From: Atherix ibis
Lineage: Eukaryota; Arthropoda; Insecta; Diptera; Athericidae
Assembly: GCA_958298945.1 (NCBI GenBank)
Contig: OY282606.1
Span: 30,477,740 to 30,541,739, forward strand
Direction of reading: 5' to 3'
DNA length: 64,000 nt
The notes beneath the pieces are model-generated. The model was given only the letters and a program-made list of their open reading frames with translations, did no database searches and was not told where the DNA came from. Shown piece after piece: positions 1 through 11,415 of the stretch. The position numbers were made by a program, and so were the translations under genes. Position 1 is the first letter of the stretch. Every line of letters begins with the position of its first letter.

Positions 1-239
1 ACACGTAATTTAGCAACGGTAATATAGTGGGGGTCAGAACCATTATTTTTGATGTCAATTAGCCCTCTATATTTCACATGCACAAGTACCCGGTACTAAC
101 ATAACCTTAAATAATGCATTGACATTTTCATATGAAGTTGGTGAGTGGGGTTATTCTTCATAAAAGGCGTAGAAATTTTTATTTGGAAGCAAACTTAATC
201 ATATATAAATATAATTTCTTTTAGGATAATTTTACCAAA
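1..239 (+). promoter_or_regulatory. 5' flank and leader of mRpS29, with a possible small intron
   Basis: No coding family is visible here. A splice donor-like GTGAGT at 141-146 and an acceptor-like TTTTAG ending at 224 could bound an 84-bp intron. If it is spliced, an upstream ATG at 132-134 would be joined in frame to the mRpS29 ORF through 225-239 and add eight residues. That extension contains an acidic residue. The shorter start at 240 gives a better mitochondrial presequence, so I treat this stretch as leader. Confidence 0.4.
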
Positions 240-1382
240 ATGCTCATTCGAAATCTACGAAATATTACGAGACCTCTGACGTCTTTTTCTACTGTTGCCG
301 TTGAACCACAGGCAAGACTGGAGGACTTTCGAACAAATGAAACCATTACCAATAACCATTCTAAACAGCATATTGGAAAATTTTATAGTATTTCACCGGA
401 AGAGAAAAAACAACTGTTTACTCATGGTGGACTTCCGAAAAGTTTTGAAAAACAGTGCAAAACATTTGGTGAAACATGTCTAATGGTTCGAGAACCTGCT
501 TTGGAAATTATGGATTACGTCAAAAGTTCAGATCTTAGTAGACCGTCTAACCGGTACGTGCTATATGGGAATGATGGTACAGGTAAATCTTTAACAATGG
601 CTCATCTCCTTCATTATGGCTTCCAGAATGATTTTATTTTGGTACACGTACCTTGGGTACCGAACTGGTTTAAAAAACCAAAGGAGAAAAGTAATTCAAC
701 TACCCAAGAGGGATTTATTGATTTGCCATTTGACGCGGCTTCATGGTTAGTACATTTCAAGACACAAAACGCTCAAGTTCTTTCGAAGATGGACCTCAAA
801 CTCAGTCGAGATTATGTTTGGAGCAAGCGTGAAACAACATCGGCAGGTGCTCCAATATCTAGTTTGGTGGAACATGGTATTGCCAGGATAAAGTTTGCTA
901 CCGATGTTATATCAGCACTAGTGTATGAGCTTAAATTGCATTCAACAGCTGGAAAATGTAAAACTATGGTTGCTATTGATGGCTACAACGCATTCTTCTA
1001 TCCGAAGACGTACATTTTCGGGGAACACAAAGTAATGATCACATCTGATAAAATTACTATAAGACAGCCTTTTCTTGATATAACCAAATACGATTGGTGC
1101 AATGGATTGTGCATTCTAATAGCAGACAAATTAGCATTAGGTGACAACAGGCAAGAGTCGCCATTTCCTCGTTACCAACTTGGCCAAAACGGTTTTGAAC
1201 ATATTGATCCATTTATTCCAATCAAATGTGAAAAGTATTCAGAAAAGGAGTTTCATAGTTGCATCGATTATTACCTAGATAGGAGATGGATTCAAAATAC
1301 CGAAAAAGGATTTGATACTGAATTAAAACATTTGACAAACTCGAATCCATATCAGCTAATGACTTATTCTGCCCCTCTATAG
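240..1382 (+). CDS. mRpS29: Mitochondrial small ribosomal subunit protein S29 (DAP3)
   Basis: Encodes a 380-residue protein of the DAP3/MRPS29 family, a GTP-binding component of the mitochondrial small ribosomal subunit that in animals is also linked to apoptosis. The N-terminus is rich in Arg, Ser and Thr and free of acidic residues for about 20 positions, as expected for a matrix-targeting presequence. A Walker A P-loop, GNDGTGKS, lies at residues 110-117 after RYVLY. Further family hallmarks are HVPWVPNW around residue 135 and MVAIDGYNAFFYP near 243, the Walker B-like region. The length is close to the usual size of about 390-400 residues. The frame is uninterrupted and needs no intron. 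The next gene, Sac1, starts 375 bp downstream on the same strand. An ATTAAA at 1451-1456 could be the polyadenylation signal. Family assignment is secure; the exact start codon is less so, because an in-frame upstream ATG could be spliced on. Confidence 0.93.
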   Translation: MLIRNLRNITRPLTSFSTVAVEPQARLEDFRTNETITNNHSKQHIGKFYSISPEEKKQLFTHGGLPKSFEKQCKTFGETCLMVREPALEIMDYVKSSDLSRPSNRYVLYGNDGTGKSLTMAHLLHYGFQNDFILVHVPWVPNWFKKPKEKSNSTTQEGFIDLPFDAASWLVHFKTQNAQVLSKMDLKLSRDYVWSKRETTSAGAPISSLVEHGIARIKFATDVISALVYELKLHSTAGKCKTMVAIDGYNAFFYPKTYIFGEHKVMITSDKITIRQPFLDITKYDWCNGLCILIADKLALGDNRQESPFPRYQLGQNGFEHIDPFIPIKCEKYSEKEFHSCIDYYLDRRWIQNTEKGFDTELKHLTNSNPYQLMTYSAPL

Positions 1383-1756
1383 ATAGTTTAAAATTTTGTG
1401 TACTTAGTAAGAAATAGAATATATTATATTATTTTATAATTGTGTTATTTATTAAAGAAATTACTTTGAATTAATTTTGTTTACTTTGACATGTTAACTT
1501 TGAATACTAGCGCCATCTGACGTTTTACTAACACGCTACCCGACAGATGGCAACTGCACTTTGACTTGCTGTCAATTTGTAGTAAAAACATGAGAAGATG
1601 AAAAATTATTACCTCTGTTTTGGATTTAGTTAAAAGTTTTTAAATAAAATCGCATGTATATATTATAATAAAATATATAAAGAAATATTTTAAATTATGT
1701 GTTTTGTATTATAAAAAAAAATTCTTGTGCAATATATTAAAGAAAAACCTTGAGAA
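1383..1756 (+). promoter_or_regulatory. mRpS29-Sac1 intergenic region with inverted GCCATCTG boxes
   Basis: This 374-bp stretch must contain the 3' end of mRpS29 and the promoter of Sac1. It carries GCCATCTG at 1512-1519 and its exact reverse complement CAGATGGC at 1544-1551, 24 bp apart, in the only GC-richer patch of the interval. The GCCAT core resembles Pho/YY1-type sites, but that link is inference. The rest is AT-rich. Confidence 0.35.
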
Positions 1757-4391
1757 ATGGAGGAATGGGACGTATATGATGATATGTACTTGTGAGTATT
1801 TCCAAATTAAATTATTCAATATATTTTCTTCCTGGTGTTAATAATTAATATAATATGAAAAATATAATGACTCAAGAATAAGCACTGTTTGATTATATAT
1901 GTGGGAAAATATTTGAATATAGAGTTACTAACCCAAATCAAATGCGATCAATATACAGCATAATTAATGAAACTTTCTTCTAATATATTTCAGTTACGAT
2001 ACCCCTGGTAGTTTTATCATCGAGCCAGCTGGGAAAAAGCAACTACTTATTATTGACCGAATCACAGGGGAAGCTAAAGTTCAAGGTAGATAATAAAAGC
2101 AAAAATCCTATTATGATCACAGCTAAATGTATTAGGTCATGCTAGAATATTTATTTATAAGAAGGGGGAAAAAAATTATTTGATGTACTGAATGATGTAA
2201 TTATTAATATCTAGCAAAATTTAGTCATCCCCAACAGCTGGTTGCAACTCGAATGGTATGTGGTGTTCTAGGAACGATAAAATTGATAGCTTCACAATAC
2301 CTTGTTGTGGCTACGCATCGACTATTCGTAGGCATTATCAATGGGAAAGCAATCTGGAGATTGGCCGGCTATGAGATATTACCGTATACACGTTCGACGA
2401 ATCATTTGACAACACCCCAAATAAAGCAGAATGAAATGTACCTTTCTATGATTCGAAAAGTTCTAAATACTCCATTCTTATACTTTTCCTACTCGTACGA
2501 TTTGACGCACACTTTGCAACGCCTCCATTCCATGCCGCCGGATTTCCTAAGCGTAATAACTCATTTATAGCATATTAATGTATTGTTAAACTGACCGTGT
2601 GTATTATTTTTTATTTCAGAATGGTCTCTTTGCTAGAGCGGATCAACGATTTGTATGGAACGGATTCATTTTAAGAAACTTCCAAAATGCTGATATGAAT
2701 AAATTTTGCTTACCTTTAGTTCTGGGTTGTAAGTATGAAAATTGTGTTTTATCTGAAAAATATAATTTCTTAAAATTGGCGACAAAGCATAAGTATTATA
2801 ATATATATCCCGAAATTGTATAAAATTGATCATATTGTCTGTCCAGTTGTCTCCATAAATCAAGCTACTGTAAATGGTAATACCTTCATGTGGATCATTA
2901 TATCAAGACGCTCTGTACAAAGAGGTGGAACTCGATTATTTTGCAGAGGCATTGATGATAGTGGCCATTGTGCTAATTATGTCGAAACGGAACAAATTGT
3001 AGAATATCAAGGTGAAAAAATTTCATTCGTTCAAGTAAGTAGAAGTGAAGTCTTACGCATTCAGATTATCCTAAATTCGATTATTTTTCTTAATTTAAAT
3101 TAGACACGTGGTAGCATTCCGATATTTTGGCGACAAACACCAAATTTGAGATATAAACCACCACCAGAAATAATGCCAGGCAAGGATCACTTAATAGCTT
3201 GCTCTAAACACTTTGACGCACAAATTCTTCATTATGGTCGACAAGTTCTTATAAATCTAGTGAGTAAAAATGTCTATATCAATTATAATGGTTGAGAAAC
3301 GAAAAATTAATTTTAATAGATAGATCACCGTGGCGCCGAAGATGTTTTAGAAAAGGCATATTCAAATATAATCACTCAGTTGAATAGTACTTCTATTCGG
3401 TACGAAGCGTTTGATTTCCATGCAGAATGCAGGAAAATGCGTTGGGATCGTCTTAACATTCTTATAGACCGTTTAGCACACGAACAGGATGAGTTTTCAG
3501 TATTCCATTTAAGAAGAGATGGTACACTTTTGTCTTCGCAAGATGGTGTATTTCGAACGAATTGCATTGACTGCCTTGACCGCACTAACGTTGTTCAGAG
3601 CATGCTAGCAAAGAGGTCTCTCAATGAAGTCCTTACGAAAATCGGTGTTCTTAATTATGGACAAAAAATAGAATCATCAACAGCTTTCGAAGTACTCTTT
3701 AAAGCCGTGCGTATACAAAGCATTATAATTTTTTCTAAAAAAAAGAGAATAAGCAAAATCAATTTAGGTTTGGGCCGACAATGCGGATATGATATCAATT
3801 CAATATTCTGGAACTGGAGCGCTTAAAACGGACTTTACACGTACGGGAAAACGAACTAAAGCAGGTCTTGTCAAAGATGGAATTAATTCAATGACGCGGT
3901 ACTATTTAAATAACTTTAACGATGGGTTCCGACAAGTACGATTTTGCAATTATTTATATATTGTATAAAAATGAAATAATTTTCAAAATTGACAAAATTA
4001 CATATTTTTGATAGGACGCTATAGATTTATTACTTGGCAATTACATAGTGCAAAGCGGTGAAGGAAGTCTAGTCCCATCACCGTTAGTTATGCCTAAAGG
4101 TTGGAAATATGGAACAGTAAGTATCTATTCGGTAATTCGCCAATTAATTAAAAACAAATTAAACTTTTTGTTTTTTTACGAATTTTCTTATAGTTCCCTT
4201 CAGTTCTTCTTTTCGCTGTGGCAATGTTTTTTGCTTCATCAATATTTCCACAGGAATACAATACAGAAAATCTACTATTTTTATTATTCTGGGGAGCAAT
4301 GGTCGGTGTCACTGCTACTGGAATATTCAAATATGGAACAGAGTTCGTCGATTGGCCTAGACTTTTACCGCCAATTAAAGTAGAAGCATAG
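1757..4391 (+). CDS. Sac1: Phosphatidylinositol-phosphate phosphatase Sac1 (10 coding exons)
   Basis: Sac1 removes phosphate from PI4P and other monophosphoinositides on the cytosolic face of the ER and Golgi. I place coding exons at 1757-1791, 1994-2085, 2215-2552, 2620-2728, 2847-3034, 3104-3259, 3320-3706, 3768-3935, 4015-4116 and 4194-4391. All have GT/AG ends and consistent phases, giving about 590 residues, the normal family length. The Sac domain includes [32 protein letters not shown] and [10 protein letters not shown]. The catalytic CX5R(T/S) motif CIDCLDRT has its Cys near residue 388 and Arg near 394. [10 protein letters not shown] and the [13 protein letters not shown] segment follow. 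The last exon encodes two hydrophobic segments, about 526-543 and 551-573, matching the C-terminal membrane hairpin. No lesion is visible. The ATG is preceded by GAGAA and the exon 1 donor falls 35 bp after it. The AG for exon 3 was chosen because it alone keeps phase with exon 2. Confidence 0.95.
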
Positions 4392-5150
4392 CATTAAGTT
4401 TTTTTCTGAAATAAATTCATATAGAAACTGAAAATTAGGAAAAGAAAACTTTGTTGCGATTTTAATAATAAAATTATTAACACTAATTAGAAAATATTTC
4501 ATTGTAAATGAATTGATTGGGAAATTTCAAAAGTAGTAATATTTTATAAGTTTTTAATTCTTTTGTTAATATCTTATTTACTTTGGTGTTTATATTATCG
4601 TATTCAATGCAATTTGTAAATTTATAAAGAAGACAAAAATTCTAAACTTATTTGTTGTTGTTTTCTTATTTATTTATACGACCATTGTTCGATTATGTAT
4701 TAAAATGTGTAAATGAAAGAAAATTTTGTCTATGTTTTATTGTTTTGTTGTTCTTTTTTGTAGAAATATAATAAAGCTGTTATGATTTATAGGAAAGTCT
4801 ATTCTAATCGAGTTTATTTGTATTGTAGCTTTTTTCTACTTAATTTTATTAAAGCTCCAGTAAAATAAATTATATTTCATGTGAGGATCTCTTACGCGTC
4901 TTTTGAACGCTTTTAGTCAAAAAATAATAATTTTCCTATTAAGTTTTGAAATAAAATTTTTGATTATTCAGTAATCATAGTATTATCTCTTTTGAAGGAA
5001 AGATTTTTTTTTAAATAATTTGTTACACAGAAAATATTTGTTTGGAAATTAAGAACCAGAAACCATTTTATAGCACCACTTCCTTAAACAATTTAAACAA
5101 TTTGGCCAATTTGGAAGAAAAAGTCAGATATTGTTAAATGTTGTGGTTCA
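4392..5150 (+). other. Sac1 3' UTR and flank
   Basis: AT-rich sequence with an AATAAA at 4410-4415 just after the Sac1 stop and further AATAAA-like hexamers around 4465 and 4770, so the transcript could end at several places. No gene is visible on either strand. Confidence 0.6.
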
Positions 5151-5159
5151 TATTTAAAT

Positions 5160-5625
5160 GTTTAAGAAGGTTAAGTAAAAATGAACTTGGGAAAGGAGTC
5201 CCGAATGGAAGGTATCCTATTTAAATAAGGATTCTGGGATAATTGACAATAATTTAATGTATGCGGAATGGTGAGTTGAACCCCACAGGGATTGCATGAA
5301 GGACAAGATTGGTTTCCGAAGAGACAATCATATCTTAGTGCGGTATGCCTAATCCGAATTCTGAGAATGGTTGTCGAGTAAACTGAAGAAATCTTCTACC
5401 GTTGGTCCAGTCTGTTTATCTACGGCCAATGATATTAAATGCTATTGTGTTAGCAGGCTAGACAAGTTAACGTATTCGAGATTTCGGCGAGCACAGGACG
5501 GTGTAGAGCTACCCAGGATGCTAACATGACCGGGACCTAATGCAAATCGACGTTTCTATTGGTTAACAGATTGCGAAGAATCACATTGAACTGTGAGGTT
5601 GATGCCATCCTAATTGTCCAAATAA
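5160..5625 (-). mobile_element. LINE 3' fragment with RNase H remnant, copy 1
   Basis: On the minus strand, about 5515-5600 reads as a broken RNase H motif, NRNVDLH-stop-VPGHVSILG, equivalent to the WVPGH box that precedes the GNE.AD motif in RNase H-bearing LINEs. Downstream, toward 5200, it resembles the Cys-containing tail of such ORF2 proteins. The same order of motifs occurs at 7500-8255 on the minus strand and 43800-44620 on the plus strand, so this is a dispersed repeat and not a host gene. Stops and frameshifts make it dead. Clade is uncertain; non-LTR elements with RNase H include R1, LOA, I and Outcast types. Confidence 0.6.
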
Positions 5626-6778
5626 ATATATTTTTTATTTAATTAAAGGCGATTAGTTTTTTTTTCTATTCAACTTTTATTGGCATTCTAATCTGAATAA
5701 AATTTTCTGAACAACCGTGAACATCTACCATATTTATAAAGGCCATGAACATTCACCGTATTTAGAAAGTTAAATAACATCGAAAACTATCTCGTGCCAT
5801 GAATAATAGCTGCAATAAATAACCAAAAAATGCTTCAATAATGTTATAGTTAAAATTGAATAAATATCTCATAAATCTGGCTAGATATTCATTTAGAAAA
5901 TTTGAAAAAATATTTTATTAAAGTAATTATATATTTATACACAAATTTACATTTTTATAGTAAAAACATTTTCATTCAATTTTGTTGTATAAAATTTTCC
6001 TTTACGAATTTATTTAGTTTTTTTTTTCTTTTGCAAAATAGATTTATTTTTATAGCAGATAATTTTTTATTTTTAAATAAATAACTAAAAATACTAAGAC
6101 AGTTAACAATTTAAAAACAAAACAAAAGTAATTTTTTGTCTAATATGAATTAAAATAAAAGAACATCATTAATTTTTCATGCCATAGTTTCAAACTACAT
6201 CTGTGTATACATATACTAGATAGAACATAATATAAGAAGAACTGTACTTTTGATTATCTTAATTAATTTTTGATTTTATATTTAATATTTTGATCCCGTT
6301 TGATTTAATATTTGCATTTTCATTATAGTACCATAATCAATTTTTTTTAAATAATAGAAAATTTTTAAGTGTTATTCTTTTCTCTTTTTTTTGTTTTTTT
6401 TTTGCGATGATAAAAAAAAATACACAAACGAATATAATTTTCACAAATAATTTGGATATTATAATGGCTAAGTACTTATGCTAATCAGGGATAAATTTTG
6501 TATATAAATAGAATTTTTAGTTTAATTTTTGTATTAATTATTATTATTAATATTCTTTTTTTGTTAATTTTTTTTTAAATATATTTTTTTCTCCTATGTA
6601 TTTATTTATTTTCTTAAATTGATTAATTTTTTTTTTTTATTTGTTGACTCAGTATTTATTTTTTCTTTCTCATTTTTTTTCTTTTACTATTTCTCTCCCA
6701 ATATCGCTATAGTATAAATAAGTGTTAAAAAAACACGAAAAGAAGGTTAACATTCTTCCACGTTGGCAATGATTAGCT
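5626..6778 (-). other. AT-rich 3' region of the coactosin gene
   Basis: About 1.15 kb of strongly AT-rich DNA with long T runs between a LINE fragment and the coactosin stop codon. Several AATAAA hexamers on the minus strand could serve as the gene's polyadenylation signal. ORFs here are low-complexity and not credible. Confidence 0.5.
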
Positions 6779-9700
6779 CTACAATTCACGTACTCCTGTA
6801 CCATAATTTGCACCACCGGCTTTATTTAATGCATCACGGAACAGTTCAATGTTCAAATCGCTATCAGCTTCGGCTTGCAATTCAACAGCGAAATTCTATA
6901 AATAATCAAATTTAAACAATACAAATTATAATAATTTTTTTTTTTTTAAAAGAAAAGAAGATATTTTAGCATAATTTTTAATTTTTTTTTTCATTAAACA
7001 ATTCAATATTTTATATGCTTACATTTAAGACATCCTTGATAATTGCTTTGTCTGTGGACATTTTGGCACGTTGAAGAACACCAACTTCGGGTCCGATCCA
7101 AGTAAGGAAAAGGAACTTTTTCCTTTTTGACATTTCATCACCCATTTGTATTCTAATATAACCAAATGCACGTTCATTATCCGTAAAATTGCCTTTGAAT
7201 TCATCGAAACATTTTCCTTTAGCAGATACTACTATTTGGGCTCCATCGAATTTGAAAACAGCCCTAAAAAAATTTTAATTATTCGAAGCAGGTAGTTTTT
7301 TTTTAAAATTTACTAAATTTTAATTTACTATTCTATTGGTATTTTTTTTTTTTAATATTTCATACATTATTATTAATTAATACTGAGTTTCGATAAATAA
7401 ATCTCAAATATTTGATATTTAAAATAATATTTATAATATTAGAATTAGAATATACGATTTTCTAGCAGAATAAATATTATTCAAAAACGGTTTACTTTAT
7501 TTGTTTGTTAGACTCTTAAACATAAGCCAGGGGCTATTTAACGACTTTGAATTTCATGGGAGCGAGCGTTACCAGTTTCGTAAACGAAGCTGCTCTATTT
7601 TTAGTAGGATAGGAGAGATAGGAGTTAGTTAAGCGGGTTTTAAGAGTTCCACAATGAGAGGGATCCTACATTCAAAGAGATGCTTAGTTTGCCGACACAT
7701 TCACGTATGTGAAATGGTTATCAGAACGCCATCGGATTGGCAGATAGACCGTGTGGGCTTTTTAAAGAGAAAGTTATGATTGAGAAGATTAGAATGCCCT
7801 CTCCGAATTCTGAGTGATTTTTGTGTACAGAATTTCGGTTTTTTGGTAGTTGGCCAGTGAGATGCTAAAAAGCCTCACTATAAGTACAGCTGTATGTCTA
7901 CGTATGACTGAGGATGTTGTTTGTCATTCTGTTTCTCCGGCACGTTCATTTTCCATGATTACTATATGCCCCGGCAGCCAATGAAAGTCAACATTCCTAT
8001 TGTTGAGAAGGCTATGTCGAATCTCATTGAGTACAGAACGGATCGTTTAATTGGCTAATAGCGTTTAGGGCGGTAAAAATAATGAATGATAATGCATCTT
8101 ATAATAAGTTATATTATGGTTAGTCAGCGCACCAGTGATTAGAAATAAGCATTTTTCGAGCCCGTCCAACTGTTCGAAAAAAAAGTTGCCTGTACATAGA
8201 CGGGTCGATAAGAGACTTCTTAAACCTAGACGGCGTGAGTGAGCGTATTAAGCTACCATGGGCACGCCATACTTTTTTTTATAAGTTTGACATCTATCAA
8301 CATTAATCAGTGCACATTGTCAGCAATTTCGAACAACAAGATATATTTTTCCTTTCGCAATCATGTCTAGTCTTGTGCCAGAAAAAGAGCATATGCGGGA
8401 AGCTCTGCTTTTCTGCTTCAATTTGAAGAAATCGACTGCCAAATCGCATCGAATGCTTATTAGGGCTATGGTGACAGTGCTTTATCGGAAGCAACGTGCC
8501 GAGATTGGTTTCGTCGGTTCAAAGACGGCAATTTTGACATGTGGGACAAGAAGTGTGAAAATCGGCTTAGGAAGGTTGAGGGCCATCAACTGCAGGCTCT
8601 TTTGAACGAAGACGATACCTAATCGCAAAAAATGCTCGAGGAGCAATTAGGTGTTACTGGGAAGATTGAAAAGATCGGAAAATGGGTGCCGCAAGAATTG
8701 AACGATAGGCAGATGGAGCGACGCCAAAACGCATGCGAAATCTTGCTTGTCAGACAAAAAGAAAGTCGTTCCTGCATCGGATTGTGACAGGCGATGAAAA
8801 GTAAATATATTTCGAGAATCGTAAACGCAAGAAATCATGGGTTGATGTTGGGGAACATCTTCCCCTAGACGAAATCGCTTCGGACGGAAGACGATTCTGT
8901 GCGTTTGGTGGGATCAGCAGGGTATCGTCTACTATGAGATGTTGAAACCTCGTGAAACTGTCAATGCCCACCGCTACCACCAACAACTGATCAAATTGCA
9001 CCGTGCTCTGCGTGAAAACAGGACGGATTATCAACAAAAACATGACAAGCCGATTTTCCTCCACGACTCCGCACCATCGCACACATCAAAAATGGTCCGA
9101 AACTACTTGAAGACACTCAACTGGGATGTGCTACCCCAACCCGCTCATTAACGAGACCTGGCCCCTTCCGACTACCACCGGTTTTCGTCGATGGGCCACG
9201 CGCTCGCTAGGCAGCATTTCGATTCGTACGAGGACGTCCGAAAATGGCTTGATGATTGGGCTACCTTGAAAGAGAAGGACTTTTTTTTGGCGCGGTATCC
9301 ACAAATTGCCCGAGAGATGGGGAAAATGTGTAGCTAGCGAGAGCAAGTACTTTGAATAAATTTGTTTTTGCTTTCTATGAAAAAAACATGTGTTTTTTTT
9401 GACTAAAAAACAGCGGATTTAAGGTTATACACCTGGTATATATTCTCATGACGGCGACGCCCAACCAATGCTTCCAATTTGGAAGTCCAGAGAGAAAGTG
9501 AAAAGATCTGTCTCTAATGTTAAGATTATTACAGATAAGAATAATAAATAATCAAAGCAAAAATTATTATAAATAATTCTGACTCGGGATTTGTTAAGGT
9601 ACAGAGAGATGGATTTTCGGCCTTTTTTTATAAGTGCGATATGCTCACTGGCTATTTTGATTCAACGATTAACACTTTCCTCGACACGCTCTATTTGCAT

Positions 9701-10059
9701 TCTTATTTTACTTCATTCGTTTAACATAAAACACTAAGCAACTCCTTGGAAGGAGCAATATTTTATCGTACAATATGTAACAGTCACAATTATGTAATCA
9801 AAAATATTATCTTTTAAAATAAAACATGCCAATTTTTATTGTATTATAAATATTACAATTATAATTACTCTGCCCAATGACTAATACTTAAAGTACAATT
9901 ACTGATAAAAATAAATATTATCTATGGTAGAGTTTTGAAAATATTCCAAATAAACTCGTACACTTATAATACTAACCATTCGGTTTCTGTAAGATCGGAT
10001 CGTACATCTTCGTAGGCCTCTCTAATAAGCTCTTTATCAAGTGATGTTGCTACGGGCAT
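6779..10059 (-). CDS. Coactosin-like actin-binding protein (three exons)
   Basis: Minus-strand exons at 9977-10059, 7023-7263 and 6779-6895 join with consistent phases. They encode about 146 residues starting MPVATSLDKELIREAYEDVR. The middle exon gives AVFKFDGAQIVV, RIQMGDEMSKRKKFLFLTWI and GVLQRAKMSTDKAIIKDVLN. The last exon gives NFAVELQAEADSD and ends ALNKAGGANYGTG. This is the ADF-homology fold of coactosin, a small cytosolic protein that binds F-actin. The SKR-K-F-TWIG, LQRAK and C-terminal KAGGANY motifs are diagnostic. Length matches the family (about 142-148 residues). The splice acceptor lies directly before the first ATG, so an upstream exon must exist. A candidate with compatible phase lies at 49077-49142. 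The intron at 7264-9976 contains a LINE fragment and a mariner. I recognise the family with confidence; which N-terminus is used is open. Confidence 0.9.
7500..8255 (-). mobile_element. LINE 3' fragment with RNase H remnant, copy 2
   Basis: Inside the coactosin intron. On the minus strand about 7940-8015 reads NRNVDFHWLPGHIVIMENER, an RNase H PGH box followed by a NERAGE motif that corresponds to GNE.AD. The remainder aligns in layout with the copy at 5160-5625, including a shared CCGAATTCTGAG core around 7803. It carries stops and is degenerate. The right end is abutted or interrupted by the mariner that follows. Confidence 0.65.
8260..9436 (+). mobile_element. Mariner element, mauritiana-like, 5' end lost
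   Basis: A mariner transposon copy in the coactosin intron. The 3' terminal inverted repeat is clear: reading inward it is CCAGGTGTATAACCTTAAAT, ending at 9436 and followed by TA at 9437-9438, as for mariner targets. I cannot find the matching 5' repeat, so that end seems truncated near 8260. Transposase pieces begin MSSLVPEKEHMREALLFCF at 8363 and continue in other frames with a GDEK box, HDSAPSHTS and DLAPSDY, ending SKYFE-stop at 9357-9359. The GDEKW box is cut by a stop. Several frameshifts make the copy inactive. The opening residues are closest to what I know of the Mos1/mauritiana branch. Confidence 0.85.
9437..9976. other. Coactosin intron sequence
   Basis: AT-rich intron remainder between the mariner and the coactosin exon. 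A slightly GC-richer patch at 9440-9530 may be the continuation of the interrupted LINE but I could not match it to a motif. Confidence 0.4.
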
Positions 10060-10739
10060 CTAAAAAAAATTAATTTAAAGAAAAAAAATTTATTAAAAAT
10101 ATATGTGCACATACATCAGATTAAAAATACAATATAATAAATATTATCAAAATTTCAACTAATTATCAAACGATATCCGGTCATATAATAATTTATGCAT
10201 TTATGACTTGTACTCATATTTTTAAAATGTGTTTGAATTCTTATAAATGTTATCAATTAATTAGTGTTAGACTAGTTGATAATAAATGCACATATAAGTA
10301 TAAACATTTCCTATCGTATCTCATTTTGATAACATTTATAATACTTAGCATGCATGCACTTATTATTTTCTTATTGTTTGGTTGGTTTTTTTTCGGCTTT
10401 TTCTTTTATTAATAATTTTCTTTTTAAGAATTCATTAATATTATCTGATTTAGATAAAATATCTAATCTAGCTTAGTTGATAGGTGCTTTTGCGGGAATT
10501 ACAATAAAAACAATCAAAAAAATTTATTTACAGAAAAACAATGTCTGCGCATTGACTTTAATTTTTATTAAGATTAAATTTATTAGAAAAACTTCATTTT
10601 AAAATGTTTTAATTATTAAATAAACCCAAATCATTTTTTTTTTCACGTTAGATATGTTCCAATGAAAATTGTGTATAAGAAATAGTGTAAAAAACGACAC
10701 GTTGCATCTAGTAAAGTTGCAGATGTGTTCCAGAACTTT
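10060..10739. other. Start of the long AT-rich region upstream of coactosin exon 2
   Basis: Nothing recognisable. AT-rich, with low-complexity ORFs only. Probably the 3' end of a 39 kb coactosin intron. Confidence 0.4.
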
Positions 10740-11415
10740 GTAAAATCATGTAAGTTGAAAAAAGGCACACACAAAAATACAGAAAAATTGCAAAAGTGTA
10801 AATCAATGGTTGCCATTTACTTTTTAAAGATTATGTCATGAAAATATTGGCCACGACTACATTTTAAGTGATCCATGCGAGAGGTTCAATTTTGAACTTA
10901 TTTTTCAAGCATCTCGGCTGGTATCTCGCTAATAACAGGTGTAATGTGGTCTCCCAAGACTGCAAGTGACGCTGGTTTATCGGCATGGATGAGTGACTAG
11001 CAAATAGTCTAGAGGCGTCAAATCGCACGATCAAAGCGGCCAACTCACCGGTCCGAAACGTGAAATAAATTGCTCACCGAACTCATCTCTCAATAAGACC
11101 ATTATTTCACGTGCTGTGGGGCATGTAGTGCCGTCTTGTTGAAACCATATATCGACCAAATGCAATTCTTACATTTTGGGCAAAAAAAAGTTCGAAATCA
11201 TCAAGTAAAAGCGGGTACCATTGACGGTAAGGTTACAGACAGCGACATCTTTGAAATAATACAGACCGATGATTCCAAACAGTGTATTTTTCTGCGTGCA
11301 ATGGCAGTTCTTGTTTTGCCTGTGGTTGTTCATCATACCAAATGCGACAATTTTGCGTTTTCACTTACCCATTCAACCAGAAATAAGCTTTGTCGCTGAA
11401 CGCAATTTTTTGGTT
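10740..11415 (-). pseudogene. DD41D Tc1/mariner transposase remnant (best preserved copy)
   Basis: The minus strand reads through most of a transposase catalytic domain: FSDKAYFWLNG, QNCRIWYDEQPQ, QELPLHAEKYTVW, then DIWFQQDGTTC, LLRDEFGEQFISRFG and SCDLTPLDYLL. The three catalytic Asp positions are visible (FSD, QQD, PLD). Exactly 41 residues separate the second and third, counting one internal TGA that replaces a codon in WPL-stop-SCD. That D,D41D spacing is the signature of rosa-type elements. Two further stops occur, one after WLNG and one after FFLPKM. It directly adjoins a jockey-type LINE. Eight more degenerate copies of this family lie in the window. Confidence 0.8.

Noticed and set aside
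1791..1796. In-frame TGA right after Sac1 exon 1 as evidence of a pseudogene
   Set aside because: The TGA lies within the GTGAGT splice donor; splicing to 1994 restores the frame and all later exons are intact.
8185..8235. Plus-strand LYIDGS resembling the first RNase H motif
   Set aside because: The RNase H PGH box of the adjoining LINE is on the opposite strand, and no other RNase H block follows on the plus strand, so this is probably chance.
8939..9346. ORFs on both strands between 8.3 and 9.35 kb that look like separate small genes
   Set aside because: They are frame fragments and antisense shadows of one decayed mariner transposase; the catalytic blocks occur in order across frames.
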